Source of the DNA: Candidula unifasciata
Lineage: Eukaryota > Mollusca > Gastropoda > Stylommatophora > Geomitridae
Length of the DNA stretch: 64,000 nt
Direction: 5' to 3'
Assembly (NCBI GenBank): GCA_905116865.2
Contig: CAJHNH020008532.1
Span: 1 to 64,000, forward strand
Positions 26,101 to 41,100 of the stretch are shown one piece after another; within the stretch, counting starts at the first letter, position 1; each line of letters opens with the position of its first letter. The notes beneath the pieces are model-generated. The model saw only the letters and a list, made by a program, of their open reading frames with translations. It was not told where the DNA came from and made no database searches. Made by a program: the position numbers and the translations under genes.

Positions 26101-29100
26101 GACATTCTGGACAGTGGTGACATTCTGGGCAATGGTGACATTCTGGGCAATGGTGACATTCTGGACATGGTGACATTCTGGGCAATGGTGACATTCTGGG
26201 CAATGGTGACATTCTGGGCAATGGTGACATTCTGGGCAATGGTGACATTCTGGGCAATGGTGACATTCTGGGCAATGGTGACATTCTGGACATGGTGACA
26301 TTCTGGGCAATGGTGACATTCTGGACATGGTGACATTCTGGACATGGTGACATTCTGGACATGGTGACATTCTGGGCAATGGTGACATTCTGGGCAATGG
26401 TGACATTCTGGACATGGTGACATTCTGGGCAATGGTGACATTCTGGGCAATGGTGACATTCTGGGCAATGGTGACATTCTGGGCAATGGTGACATTCTGG
26501 GCAATGGTGACATTCTGGACATGGTGACATTCTGGGCAATGGTGACATTCTGGGCAATGGTGACATTCTGGGCGATGGTGACATTCTGGACATGGTGACA
26601 TTCTGGGCAATGGTGACATTCTGGACATGGTGACATTCTGGACATGGTGACATTCTGGGCAATGGTGACATTCTGGACATGGTGACATTCTGGGCAGTGG
26701 TGACATTCTGGACAGTGGTGACATTCTGGGCAATGGTGACATTCTGGGCAATGGCGACATTCTGGGCACTGGTGACATTCTGGACATGGTGACATTCTGG
26801 GCAGTGGTGACATTCTGGACATGGTCACATTCTAGGCAATGGTGACATTCTGGGCAATGGTGACATTCTGGGCAATGGTGACATTCTGGGCAATGGTGAC
26901 ATTCTGGGCAATGGTGACATTCTGGGCAATGGTGACATTCTGGGCAATGGTGACATTCTGGACATGGTGACATTCTGGGCAATGGTGACATTCTGGGCAA
27001 TGGTGACATTCTGGGCAGATTATTGTTGAAAATTAAATATGGGTGTCTGCAAAGTGCTGTTAATTGAATAAACTAAACACAAACTACAGGATCAGCTCTT
27101 TTATATATCAAATTCACTCTTTTGCAAATCAAATTTACTCTTGTTCAGACTAGATTCACTCTTGTTCAAATCAAATTCACTCTTGTTCAGACTAGATTCA
27201 CTCTTGTGCAAATCATGTTCACTAGTGTGTAAATACAGTTGACTTTAAAAAAAATTCAGATTTACCTTTTGCTGATCAAGTTTTTTCACAGAAGTATGTT
27301 CTTGATCTATTGTAGTCTAAATAATAAATAATAAATTTGATTGGATAAAATTTTTATTGTCATGGATAAATAAACAGTTTTTGTATTTGTAGAAAAATAT
27401 GATCTGTCAGAGGGTGGTTTTGATTTGCAAAAGTGTAAATTTGGTTTGAAAATGGGTGGAGATCCACCAGTTTGCCAGGCCTAGTAGGCTAGGAAGCTCA
27501 GTGATGGGACAAAGGAACAAATGCATACACACACACACAGTTAACCACAGTCTTTATCAGTGAATAAAGCAGCCTTCACACCTAGAAAACATCATTGTCT
27601 ACACAGATGGATCTGTGAAGTGTGGATGAAGGTCAGCATGGACATGCACTGCACAGAGGGTGGACATGCACTGCACAGAGGGTGGACATGCACTGCACAG
27701 AGGGTGGACATGCACTGCACAGAGGGTGGGGAAAACAATAAAAGAGGATAGCATGACCATGGAGATAGCCGCTGCTTCTAGAGCACTAGCTTGGGTAGCA
27801 GAGCAAACCGCCACACAGGCAGTAACTGTGTCAGACTCCATGAACATACTTCAGAAGATACCTAACAGGCTGTATGTGCTCTGAATGGTTAGAAAGCATT
27901 TGAAAATCGCACTTAACTTCCCTCAACTTGATCTACACACCTGGTCATACTGGCGTAAAGGGTAATGAGCGAGCAGACCAACTGGCAAGCAATGCACCAA
28001 TGCATATGTGACAAAGCATGGACATAGCAGATATCATTAACACTGCATGGATTGGGCTAGGGAATAATGATAAATTTTTGACACTAACACGATTGTGTGA
28101 CATGGGAATAAAGAGTGGTGAAGCATGTCTATGCTGCCTTCAAGATAGAGAATGAAGACATTATAACCAACCTCTCATGGCAACAATCAGTAGAAATATG
28201 CCTTGGAGTTGTTGCTGCATCAGAGGACTGAGTCCACATTGGAATGCCCAGTGTGTAGTCACATCGATTGTGAAAATATAAAATAAAGCAATAATTTTAG
28301 CCACAACCCCCGAACAGGAGAGAGCTGGTCTCCATTGGCTATCCGTTCTTTGAGAGTATATCTATTAATAAATCCATTAATGGAATGAGAAAGTAAGAAT
28401 TAATAAATACATGTTATGTATAAAAAAGATGATCTTTTGGGCAGTTGTCAAATTTCTTAGACATGCACTCAAAATGTGTACCATCTCACGTGGCGTAAAG
28501 AGTGCGAAGTTAATTTTCTTTGCTTGACAAAAAGCAAGAAATCAAAGCAATGTTTCCCTATTGTAAATTTGAACAGAGAAGACACAAACTTTGTAATTCT
28601 GAAGTTGGAGCACATCTTTCTGAGCAACGAGGAACCAGCAGACTTCATATAAGTTAGCCAGATCTGTAAAATGGATGTTCATGCATAGTTCAAGTTCTGA
28701 AACAAGACTGAAGTCTAAAATTGGATGAACAACCAGAACTTCCCACAGGAGTTTACAGCCTGTGAATGCCGAGAAGAAGAAGAAAGGATTAATTTATTTG
28801 CTTTATTTTATTCATTTATTACTGTAGTATGCACCTACTGAGATACCTCAGCATATGCCAGGCAGTAAATTATGCAGTCTACTATTTGTTTCATCTTATT
28901 TTTTTTTTAAACGTGAGGTCTGTCATGTTTCTTTTATCTGACTTCTGCTTCCATTTGTGACTCTCCTGCTGCCTGTTTGGACCCACAGATGCTGATTTAC
29001 ATTGGCCAGACGAGCCCGGAATGCCTGCTGAGACCAGGCAGACCCCTGAACATACCCAGTCGCCTGTCGGAGGACTTCATGGAGTCTACAGAGGAGAACA

Positions 29101-32100
29101 TCATTAAGCTGATCCAAGAACAGAACCTAAAGGAAATAGAATATAGTCAAGCTCACAGGATGGATGTCAGGTAGGGTGGGAACATATTTCCTGGTTGTAT
29201 GAGAACGGAAAGCTGTTGAACTGTCATCCAAATTATTTTGATTCATGGTTGTCAGCACTTGTTGGTTTCTTTTATTGCTGCAGTTTCAAAACCATTTTTT
29301 CAGTGTTTTGGCAGAAACAAAATTCTAGTGTGTTTAGTTAAAACTGAGAAAAAGCTTTATCTGAAATGGGATGTAGAAGTGCTTAACCCCACGTGATGGT
29401 GCAGCAGTAGTACTAAAAGTGCTTTACCCCACATGATTGTGCAGCAGTAGTACCAGAAGTGCTTAACCCCACGTTATGGTGCAGCAGTAGTACCAGAAGT
29501 GCTTAACTCCACATGGTGGTGCAGCAGTAGTACCAGAAGTGCTTAACCCCACGTGATGGTGCAGCAGTAGTACCAGAAGTGCTTAACCCCACGTGATAGT
29601 GCACCAGTTCCAGGACTCATACTGTTTAAGGCCTGTCTATACATCTCCGCAGTCATCCTAGCAACTGTTTCCTATCCAGGGGCCTGACCAGCCTGGATAA
29701 TATCCATAATTCCTTTGAAGTCTGTGTGCATCTCTACCTGAAAGGCAAAGAACTAAACAGACTGCACACAAATAAGCTAAATCTATCAAAGGATTTGCAT
29801 ACAACACTGAAGTCCTAGAACATGACCAAAGTCCAGAAGTGAATGAACATCCAGGAATTTTGCCAGAGTTTACAGCTGTTCAACGCCAGGAAGAATAAGA
29901 ATATCTAAGATGTGCATAAATGACTGGCTGGAACACCAGTCTCTCAGATTTGGAGATACCAGTTTATAAATCTGCAAATACTAGTTTACAAATCTGGATA
30001 TACCAGATTACAAATCTGGACATACGACTTTACAAATCTGGACATACCAGTTAACAAATCTGGAATTTAGGAAATGGTGCTAAATCTGGCTAGTGTATAT
30101 TTTGGAGACTGCACACATAACAGCATGTGTAAATACAGACACAGAAAACGGTGCTTAATCTGGCCACAGCATATTTTGGAGACTATGCACACTTAACAGC
30201 ATGTGTAAATGCAGTAAAACCTAACTAAAATGAGTATAATTTGGGTTCTGGCAGGGATGTATTGTTATCGTTTGTCCCTAGTTAGCTCTGCGGCGTCCGT
30301 GGCTAAGGCCTTGCAAATCCGACTCGTGAGCCAGCATACCGCGATCGAAACCCACTGCAGACTTCGTGGATTTTTGTCGTGGTATGGGACGTCGCAGGTC
30401 GACCCAGCCTAAAATGGGTACCAGGATGGGCTGTCCTGGGAAAGTAAAGACAGCCGGCGTAATGCTGACCACATTACCCACAGAGTGCTGATGGTCTGTA
30501 AAAATATGGGACGCTCTGCCCATATGCCTGATGCGCCGAAAGGCGTGAAAAGGGATCTTTACTTTACTTTTTACTTACTAGTTAGCTCTAGGTTTTTTGT
30601 TTCTTTTTAGCATGAACTAGATAGAGAGAAATAGAAACAAATTGTGCTTGTAAGCAGACAGCTTTGCAGGAAGATGAAGCTGAAAAAGAAATAGATATTG
30701 AAGCTCTTCTATTTTTGACATTTAATATTTTAGACAAAGCATACATGGAAAGAGAAGAAGGACGTAGAGCACGGGGTTGACCAAGAACAAGATGGAAGGA
30801 TAACATTAGAGAAACTCTACAACAGCACGATGTGCCTATGGTTGAGGCAGCCAGAAGAGCTAGAAACAGAACCTTATATCTCCCTCGACACCCACAGCGG
30901 TAAAAGAGGAAGTGAAGAAGAAGAAGAAGAATATTTTAGACTGCAAAATAAGTAAAGGAATAATACATTTTCTGCAACTGACTTTATTGTCTCCAATGTT
31001 TTTCTGAAAAATGTTCTCGCACAATAGTTTAATAGAAGTGTACATTTTGTTCTTTGTGCTTGCAAGAAGGCCTCGGAGATCAGATCAGTAAGTCGAGGAC
31101 AACGGTTTCATTTAGCACAAATAGATGTAGCGAATAGCCAGATTTTTCTTAGCCACCATTTCATATACTTTTTCTTTTCAGAGATTTTATTTTTGTTTTA
31201 ATTAGAAAATATCTATTTATCTGTGTGTATTACATGTGTGGGTATATATGTGTGTGCGTTTTTTTTTTTTAGATAGTAACTGGCAGATTTGTACAAATTA
31301 TCAATCAACAAACAGGAAATGGGGTAAACTGTCAAGCTGTGGAAATATTAAAAATAGGAAAGTACACATTAGTGACAGCTGCAAATTTGTTTTATCTGAC
31401 AGCAGAGTCTGCTGTTTTTTAAAATAATTATTTCTTTGTTGTTGTTGTAAAGCAGATATACTGTGTCTGGTTTCCATGTTTTCCGCTGGTTTACAAACAT
31501 ACGTGCATGCAAGAATAACTAGAATAGTGTAAAAGTATTGATCACAAAGTATTGATCTATTGTTCGATCGATTTGTCACCCCTGGGCTGTTACCTTAAGT
31601 TTAAGTATCCTGCAGGTGTAAAGGTGTAACCTGCATTCTTGTTTCGTTAAGGATGAAAATATACAGGTGTGACATTTGTTGACACAGAACAATATCTCTG
31701 CAAGCCACTGGAGGTGTCTTGTGTTATTGTTCTGACAGTGTGATAGCCTGCAACGAGGTGACCAAGCTGTGTGCCTTATCCTCTGAAGCTTGTGGGTTTA
31801 ACTTCAGAATGCATTGTTGGGTTCACGAGTGCATTTTCTCCCCAGAGATCCAGAGGAGCCACAGAGCTCACATTTTGTGTGACACACTTGGCAGGTGCCT
31901 AGCCGCTCCATAGAGAGAGACTAAGACACATGTGATAAACCTCAGTGCAATGAAGCTCATCCTCTTATTTTACCCTTTTTAACAACAACAAAAATTGATT
32001 GTAATACATTTTGAAAAATTGACCACTTGAAATCTTCTTCTGAAAAATTTCTGGTTTTTCAACTTGTTCTTCTTCTTCGCGTTCACCAGCTGTACACTCT

Positions 32101-35100
32101 GGCGGAAAGTTCTGGTTGCTCGTCCACTACTGAACTGCAGTCCTGCTCCAGAACCTGAGTGTTGCGTGTGCATCAGTTTTACAGATCTCATTCTCTTGAA
32201 TACAGACTGTTGGTTTCTTGCCTCTCAGGCAGATGCACTCCGACTTCAAAGGAAGCTCCCCAATTAGTCGACTCTTACGACATGCTTTTGGGGAGGCAGT
32301 GGGTCTATTCTTGTTTTCCCCACAACGGGGCCCCGGAACCCACAGGGGAGGCAGTGGGTCTATTCTTGTTTTCCCCACAACGGGGCCCCGGAACCCACAC
32401 GGGAGGCAGTGGGTCTATTCTTGTTTTCCCCACAACGGGGCCCCGGAACCCACACGGAGGTTTCAACTTGTTGACTTTCATCTTGTTCCAGAACCTGAGT
32501 TTTACAGATCTGGTTTACTTGTATTGAGAGTGTCGGTTCCTTGCCTCTCAGGCAGATGCACTCCGACTTCCAAGGAAACACCCCTAATTCATCAACTTTT
32601 AGGACATTCTTGTTTTGGACCAGTGGGTCTATTCTTGTTTCCCCCAAAGTGGGGCCCCAAAACCAACACAGGGAAACCAATAGAAATAAAGGAAGTCTGT
32701 TTGTTGTAACATAAATTGCTGAATTCAAATTCAACTTTGTTTATTGTTGTGGTTGATGTTTCTGTATGGTGTGTTTTTATTCGTCTTTTATTTAAATATT
32801 TGGTGACAGTGAGGCTTACCTCTGCACAGTTCAGCATATATCATTCACTGGATGCACATTTACCTTCTTTTAATTATATCATTTTTTCCAATTACTCATC
32901 TGATTGTAGGAGAATAATATATTTTTTTTTCTAATTAAAGTTTTTCTGTAATTACTCATTTTATTCTCCATGTATTGCCTAATGCTGAAACATTTCTTGG
33001 GAAAAGTAATGTACCTTATTTAACATTATTCTGGGTAGAGAGCTATTAACAGATGCCTTTACCAAATATAACGACTTTTTTTTTGGCCATTGCTAATGCC
33101 TGTTAACTTTTTATGTAAATAATTTAGCTCTGAATTCAGATTGCTTCATTAAATATTCTCTCTTTCAGAAAATAAAATAACAAAATTTAGTCATTGATTG
33201 AATAAATCCTCTGTCACTTCCCTGATTTCACGAATTTTTTTTTTAGGTCATTATCGTAATTATGTACTGCTCTCTAAGCCCCTCCCCCCCCCCAACCTAC
33301 CACCCCCAACCTACCACCCCCAAACCTACCACCCCCAAACCTACCACCCCCAAACCTACCACCCCCAAACCTACCACCCCCCAACCTACCACCCCCAAAA
33401 CCTACCACCCCCAACCTACCACCCCCAGTTAAAATAATTTTTTTTTTAACTCCCAGCTGTTAATGTACATACTCAAAGAAAAAAAACCCCAGCTACATTT
33501 GTACAAACGTGTGTTTGGAAGTAAATTACAGATCAGTATTAGTGTTACTTATGTCTTCAGATGGACAGCAAACTAAACGGTCTGTAAACATACGAATTAG
33601 CTGAAGTTACTTCTAGAAATAGTTGAATATAATGTGGGCTGTTTGGGTTATTTCTTGTGGAGTCACAGCGAGTGTCATTCTGTAAATTTAACCTCTTCCA
33701 CTGGTGCATTATATTTAAACTTAAATATAATTTTTCTCCCACAGAAGAAAATATGTTATGATGAAGCTTATAATTCGTTAACAGTTTACAAAAGCATTTA
33801 AAATATTGCAAACAAATATATGAGTATTCATTAAATTAGTGCTGACAATGAGAATTTCATTTTGTTCATATATGTTAAAGTAATTTACCAAAATTGCTAG
33901 AAATAGTAAAAATAACCTTTTCTTTGAGGGCAAAAATTCACCAGTGTTTGCATTCTTTATGTATTGTGCTTGCTACCAGTCTGTTGGAAGTCTCTTATAT
34001 TTTGGTGTCTTTGCTTTTTGTCTTTTATTAACTTTTATGATAAATAAGCCAATTATATAGTTTGCCTTCCAGCCTGGGGATGTTTTACGGCTGTCATTTG
34101 ATTTACGAGTGCAGTTTTTTTTTTAGAGATCCTTAGAGATTGTCACCTGAGCTACAGTGTTCATGCTTTGTGCAGCACAGGCAGGTGGCTAGCCATTCTG
34201 CGGATAGCGACCGGTCATATAGGATAACACCCAGTGCAATGAAGTCAATGTTCTCGTGTAACCTACCTAGTTCAGTCAAGACTTGGAAAATCTGTTTTGT
34301 ATAAAATGTTGAAAGGACAATTATAGCAGTTTATCACATTTGTTAAAGATGTTATTATTAGTCTATTTTTTTTATAAAACATTATTGAAAAATTTAGAAA
34401 TGCCAGTCACATATAAAAGGACAAAAATGCCAGTCATAAATAAAAGGACAAAAATGCCAGTCACAAATAAAAGGACCAATATAGAAATGCCAGTCACAAA
34501 TAAAAGGACCAATATAGAAATGCCAGTCACAAATAAAAGGACCAATATAGAAATGACAGTCACAAATAAAAGGACCAATATAGAAATGCCAGTCACAAAT
34601 AAAAGGACCAATATAGAAATGCCAGTCACAAATAAAAGGACCAATATAGAAATGCCAGTCACAAATAAAAGGACCAATATAGAAATGCCAGTCACATATA
34701 AAAGGACAAATATAGAAATGTCAGTCACATATAAAAGGACAAATATAGAAATGCCAGTCACATATAAAAGGACAAATATAGAAATGCCAGTAACAAATAA
34801 AAGGACAAATATAGAAATGCCAGTCACATATAAAAGGACAAATATAGAAATGTCAGTCACAAATAAAAGGACAAATATAGAAATTCCAGTCACAAATAAA
34901 AGGACAAATATAGAAATTCCAGTCACAAATAAAAGGACAAATATAGAAATGCCAGTCACATATAAAAGGACCAATATAGAAATGCCAGTCACAAATAAAA
35001 GGACCAATATAGAAATGCCAGTCACAAATAAAAGGACAAATATAGAAATGCCAGTCACATATAATAGGACAAATATAGGAATTTCAGTCACATATAATAG

Positions 35101-38100
35101 AACAAATATAGAAATGCTAGTCACAAAAAAAAGGACAAATATATAAATGCTAGTCACATATAAATGGTCACATACGATCTTTTATATGTAGACAGTTCAA
35201 GGGAGTTAAAAATGGATTAGAGTTTGTAATAAACAGATAGTTTTCATGTGTTTGAAAAATTGTATTTTATTTTATATATCCATGTTATTGTTATTTCCTA
35301 CAGCATGGTGGCGCCACCTGAGATGCCTGCAGAGAGTCAGGACCCTGTTTCTCCCTTTCAAATGTGCCGCCTGCTTCTGGATCAGATTGGTTTGCTTTCA
35401 TGGGAGAAGAGGTAGTGAATTTTACTCTGGTCACTTTTAAAATAAATATACTAAAGTATTTCCTTTGTTAGTATCCTATATTACTATCTTTATTTACTCT
35501 CCTATGATTAGGCAAGAGTATACCACCTTTTCTATGTTTAAAAAAAAATGTATTTTATAACTGCATAGGCCAAACGAAATAATATATATTAATATGTTGT
35601 TGTATTGTTCTGTTATGCCATCATCTGTATTTTTTTCCCCTCAACATTTTCCTTGGCTCACAGGTTGACCCAGCCCAAATAGATATCAGGAAATGTGGTG
35701 GGAAGTAGAGGGAGCTGGTGGGATGTTGACCTCACCACCCATCAAAAAGTTAGCATTCTTTGGATATTTTTTGGGGTGTATGCGAGAGTGTTGGGAAGAG
35801 AACAGGCAGACAGATTTGCCGGTCCTGCACCAGTGGTCGGTGAATTTATGCATGACATGGCTACTTGGTGGTCAGTGCCCTTTGCGAGCAAGTGAAGAAT
35901 GCGGCGGCACGAGTTGATCATTATGGTATGGAGAAAATGGTGCAGTTGGGAGTGACCAGGGTATCTGGTCGACACTTTACACTCAGAGGAAAGGTAAGAT
36001 AGATATATAATCAAATGGATGCTGGTACCAGCGAATTGGAACTTCGCTCACTGCTGAAGATGAGGATGGTGCACTATGGGAATGCCCCAGTGCTGTGATT
36101 TCATTTCTTAGCTCAGCATTCCATCAAATACTGCTTGGCCTATAAAAATGTGAATCTGTAATCATAAATCTCACGCTGCACTGATGTATAAAGGGAAGTT
36201 AACCCAGTGGACAATTACTCGATGAAATTTGATGTGTTGACCGAAAGGCACACATATTGCAACTCTGCTATAAACAGACACAGCGCCTTTATGTCACTTG
36301 GACGAACAAAAAAGAAGAAAAGGTACTTTAGTTAACTTTATCAGTAAATGTTCCAGAAATATAATTTATCGCATCCATCTTGTTATCTTCCAACCAATCA
36401 GATGCCATTTTGATCTGCTGAAGAAAAGTGACAAAATTATAAGGGAACTAAAAAACTTGGATGCTCAGAAATGGTGAGTCAATGTTAGCTTGTCATCTTT
36501 TCTCCTCATCATTAGTCAGGATAATCAGTCTGTTATCTGTTGAAGTGAATGCGTGAATATTTTAGTGCATGTATGGGTATGGGAGCTGTCAGGTGTAGCC
36601 GCTAGATGTTTCGCCTGCTGATACAAGGGTCTTGGGTTCAGATCTAAATGACTTTGGCTCCCAGATAGGCCCAACCTTAAATGGGTACTAGGTAAAGAAT
36701 GAGAAGTAAAGATGGCTAGCATCATGTTGACCGCATCACCCATTGAGTGCCAACTGGTCTTTAAAATATAGGTCTGCCACTCTGTGCCCTATATGCCCTA
36801 AGGCATTCATATTGGTTCTTTTTTACCTGTATGTATCCATTCATTCATTCATTTTCCTGTTATGCCATTATATATCGCATAGGGCTCACAGTCTACTCCT
36901 CCATTCTGTTCTATCCTATGCGATCAGTTCAATATCATGGATGGAATCCAGTCCAGCAGCTTTAGCTTCTCTCGTCAACGTTCATCTTAGGGTTTCTTTT
37001 GGGACTTTTATGTATGGGTATACCAAAAGGGAGGATGTAGAGTGCCTCCTTTCACTTCTAGAGTTACAAAAGATATTCTTAAGAGAAATATCTTATTCTT
37101 ATAGTCTGTGTTGTTTGGCATTGGTAGTCATTTCTATCCACAACCTTCTGTCATGTGTACTTTTAGTAATTACTGACACATATGAACCTCCGTGCCATGA
37201 TGTCAAAAGGTCCAGCATTTTCTCCCTCGGTCTCCTTCTGCTTCTTTTTCCTCTCCAACTTTCCGGCCCGGTGTCAAGAGGTACTCCAGTATTCTTTATC
37301 TCACTTCTTCACATGACGTGTTCAAAGAATGTAGATTGTTTTCTTCTGATGTGAGCAGTCAGTTCTCTTCGTCAGTCAGTTTCTTTCAAGACATCTTCAA
37401 TTATCTTTTTATCTGACCGGGGTGTTCTCATCATCATCTGTAAAACCACCTCTCGGCCACTTCCACATAGTTGTTCTCAAATTGGCTATCTATCCATGAT
37501 TCACTTTCGCATATCAGGATATGATTTATATAGCTCTTGAGAATTCTCTTTCTCATCTCAATTGACAGAGAAAGATTGCATAAAATATTCTTCCCCATTT
37601 AATAAAGAGACATTTTTGTGTGTTTCCTTATCTTTGAGTTTCAACATTTCTCTGTTTCTTGTGATTTGTAATATTTAATCTTTTAATTATTGATTTGTAA
37701 ATAAATTTGTTTTCCTAGTCGAGAGACGCACAAGATTGCTGTCATATATATAGCTCAAGGTCAGGAGGACAAAAACTCCATATTAAACAACAGCTCTGCA
37801 AGTCGTGCCTTTGAGGATTTTGTAGCCGGGCTTGGTTGGGAGGTTTGTTACTTGTTTAAATGTTATAATCTAATATACAATGTATTTCTATTTGTGGATA
37901 ATTTCTGACTCCATAATATTTTATTTTAATGGAAATTGACAAAATACTGCATCTTCTACTTCTGTTCTTTATCAGCAATTGGAGCATAGGCTGTCAACCA
38001 AGTCATGGATCTGCAGTTCCATCTGTTAGCAATCTTAAACAGTGCTAGCTTTAGATAAAAGATGACTTCTAGAGATTATAATAATTATTGTTATTTAAAT

Positions 38101-41100
38101 GGTTGGCTTTTACAAGATGAAAAGCATGCCCACGGTACAAAGGCTGTCAGTTGTAGCAAAAACAATAGTATTAAAAAGCTATTTTAGTTTATGCTATTTA
38201 TGATTAGACACACAGTTTAAAAATATCTTTTCATTCTTTTTCTTGTACTATTCATGATTGTAGTTATTCTTCCTTTTTCTTTTTTTACTTCTTTACACAA
38301 TTACCCTGGAATTATGTTTACCTTTTCAGAATTTATTCTTCGCTGGAATACCTGTTTAAAATAGTTCCGTTGCACACCACATTACTTTGAAATATTTAGT
38401 GTCCTATTTTCACTGTTGCCCAGTTGGACAGCAGCTAATGGTTAAATATTAATTTTGGCCTGTTTCAGGTTGATCTGGAGTCACACCAAGGATTCATGGG
38501 AGGTCTACAGTCAAACCGAACCACCGGCAACACGGCTCCCTACTGGGCCAACTCAACGTGTGAGGCTATCTTCCACGTGTCCACTCGAATACCAAGTTCT
38601 GGCACTGATTGGCATATTAAGGTAAGATTTTAATTTAGACAGAAACAACACATAGCAGACAACAGATAGCTAGAATGTAGGTCTCTCATGTCTGCAGTTT
38701 CAGCTCTGTACCTCAGTGAGCAGAGGTTTCTGTACTCTTTATTTATGTGCACCCAGACAGTTGGTTCAAAAATTGATTAAAGTGTACCAAACCTTACTTG
38801 GAGATTGATGTGGTTGAGATGTACAGTTACTTTGAGATTGAGTTTAACACCGATATCATTGCACTCAGGACATTCCCATAAGCACTCTTTCCCCATTTTC
38901 AGCAGCTAGTGCAAGGTTCCAGTTCCAGTGGTGCCAGTAGTTGAGATTCTACCAGTCCATATTAAAGTAAGCATATGGCTTACATTCCATGACAGTATTT
39001 GGGAATGGACATCATGGCACTCCGGAAATAAGCACCCTGTCCCCATTTTCAGCAACCAATGCAGAGTTAGAGGTCTGTTGGTAGCAGTTGCAGTCTGAAT
39101 CGTATGTTTGTCTTGGCTTTCCTCTGAGTGTTGAGTGTTCACCACATCGCCTAGCCACTTCCCCACTGCATCATTTTCTTCACACTGTGATGAATTATTT
39201 GTGCTAATGCACATCAAGAAAATTATATCTGTAATATTTCTAGGGTCTCAAGGGTTGCTCCCCTCCATCCTGTTTGTTTATGTGATAGAGAATCTGAGCA
39301 CATTGCCTGAAAACACAACACCGCCAAGGATCCACATGTGTGTCAAGGATCCAGATGTGTGTCAAGGGTCCAGATGTGTGTCAAGGGTCCAGATGTGTGT
39401 CAAGGGTCCAGATGTGTGTCAAGGATCCAGATGTGTGTCAAAGATCCAGATGTGTGTCAAGGGTCCAGATGTGTGTCAAGGGTCCATATGTGTGTCAAGG
39501 ATCCACATGTGTGTCAAGGGTCCAGATGTGTGTCAAGGGTCCAGATGTGTGTCAAGGATCCGGATGTGTGTCAAGGATCCACATGTGTGTCAAGGATCCA
39601 CATGTGTGTCAAGGGTCCACATGTGTGTCAAGGATCCACATGTGTGTCAAAGATCCAGATGTGTGTCAAGGGTCCGGATGTGTGTCAAGGATCCGGATGT
39701 GTGTCAAGGATCCACATGTGTGTCAAGGATCCACATGTGTGTCAAGGATCCCTATGTGTGTCAAGGATCCACATGTGTGTCAAGGATCCAGATTTGTGTC
39801 AATTTTCCGGATGTGTGTCAAGGATCCAGATGTGTGTCAAGGGTCCAGATGTGTGTCAAGGGTCCAGATGTGTGTCAAGGCTCCAGATGTGTGTCAAGGG
39901 TCCAGATGTGTGTCAAGGGTCCAGATGTGTGTCAAGGATCCGGATGTGTGTCAAGGATCCGGATGTGTGTCAAGGATCCGGATGTGTGTCATGAAACCAG
40001 ATGTGTGTCAAGGATCCAGATTTGTGTCAAGGATCCAGATGTGTGTCAAGGATCCGGATGTGTGTCAAGGATCCGGATGTGTGTCATGAAACCAGATGTG
40101 TGTCAAGGATCCACATTTGTGTCAAGGATCCAGATGTGTGTCAAGGGTCCAGATGTGTGTCAAGGGTCCAGATGTGTGTCACGGATCCAGATGGTCTCAG
40201 AATCACACATCTTTTTTTTTTTTTGGTATAATTTCAGTTTTGAAATTTTAGCTGGGCAGCAACCTCTTTTGACTTTTCAGTGTAAATCTTTTATAACATG
40301 ATATTTAAAACTTTTTAATGAGTCATTCAAATTGTAATTTACTAAAGATGTGATCATTTTGATCATTGATGTAATAATTTTATATTGAGACATTCATTTA
40401 ATACTTTTTTTTATTCAGACATTCATGGATAATAATATTCTGTATAGTAATTTGTGTAATAATTTTTATAGAGTCATTTATAAATAAGATTTATAATGAC
40501 AAGAAACTAAATTTTCACTTGAAATTTAAAAGTTTTCTAAATGTTGATGTGAACCACATCCACATCATGACAGTTGGTAAACAGGACAATGTAGAAGATT
40601 GCTAGGATTGGGGGAAGTACGGTGTAGCCTTGTGTTACGGGCCGCTACGGAAACCATGAAGGCCATCCTGGGTTACCCTGAAAGGCCCTGGCCAACGGGG
40701 CTCTGGTGAAATTAGGACAGGCCTAGCAAGCTGGCAGTGCTTTGTTATCGCTACTGAAATTACAATGAGATATAAACGGACTGATCAAACAGCATTCGAC
40801 TATGGCATTGGTAAAGCAAATTAAATGATTTGCCCACTTAGGGAGAATGCCATGGGATGCTATACCATACAAGGCGTCCACCAAAATGGGAAATGTATGA
40901 AGAGCATGGGGTATACCAAGAGCAGGATGGAAAGATAACATCATAGAAACTCTACAGCAGTATGATGTGTCTGTGGTTGAGGTGGCCAGAGGAACAAGAT
41001 GCAGAACCTGGTATCTCCCTTGGCAGTAAAGAAGAGAAGGAGAACCGTTTGATTAATTCTCTGTGTAACAATGTTCCAGATGCGCCATATCGGTAACGAC

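Noticed and set aside
26035..27009. Cys/His-patterned frames on the - strand ([12 protein letters not shown]), resembling zinc-binding repeats
   Set aside because: The pattern is produced by the 17/18-bp minisatellite; the 17- and 18-bp units keep shifting the frame.
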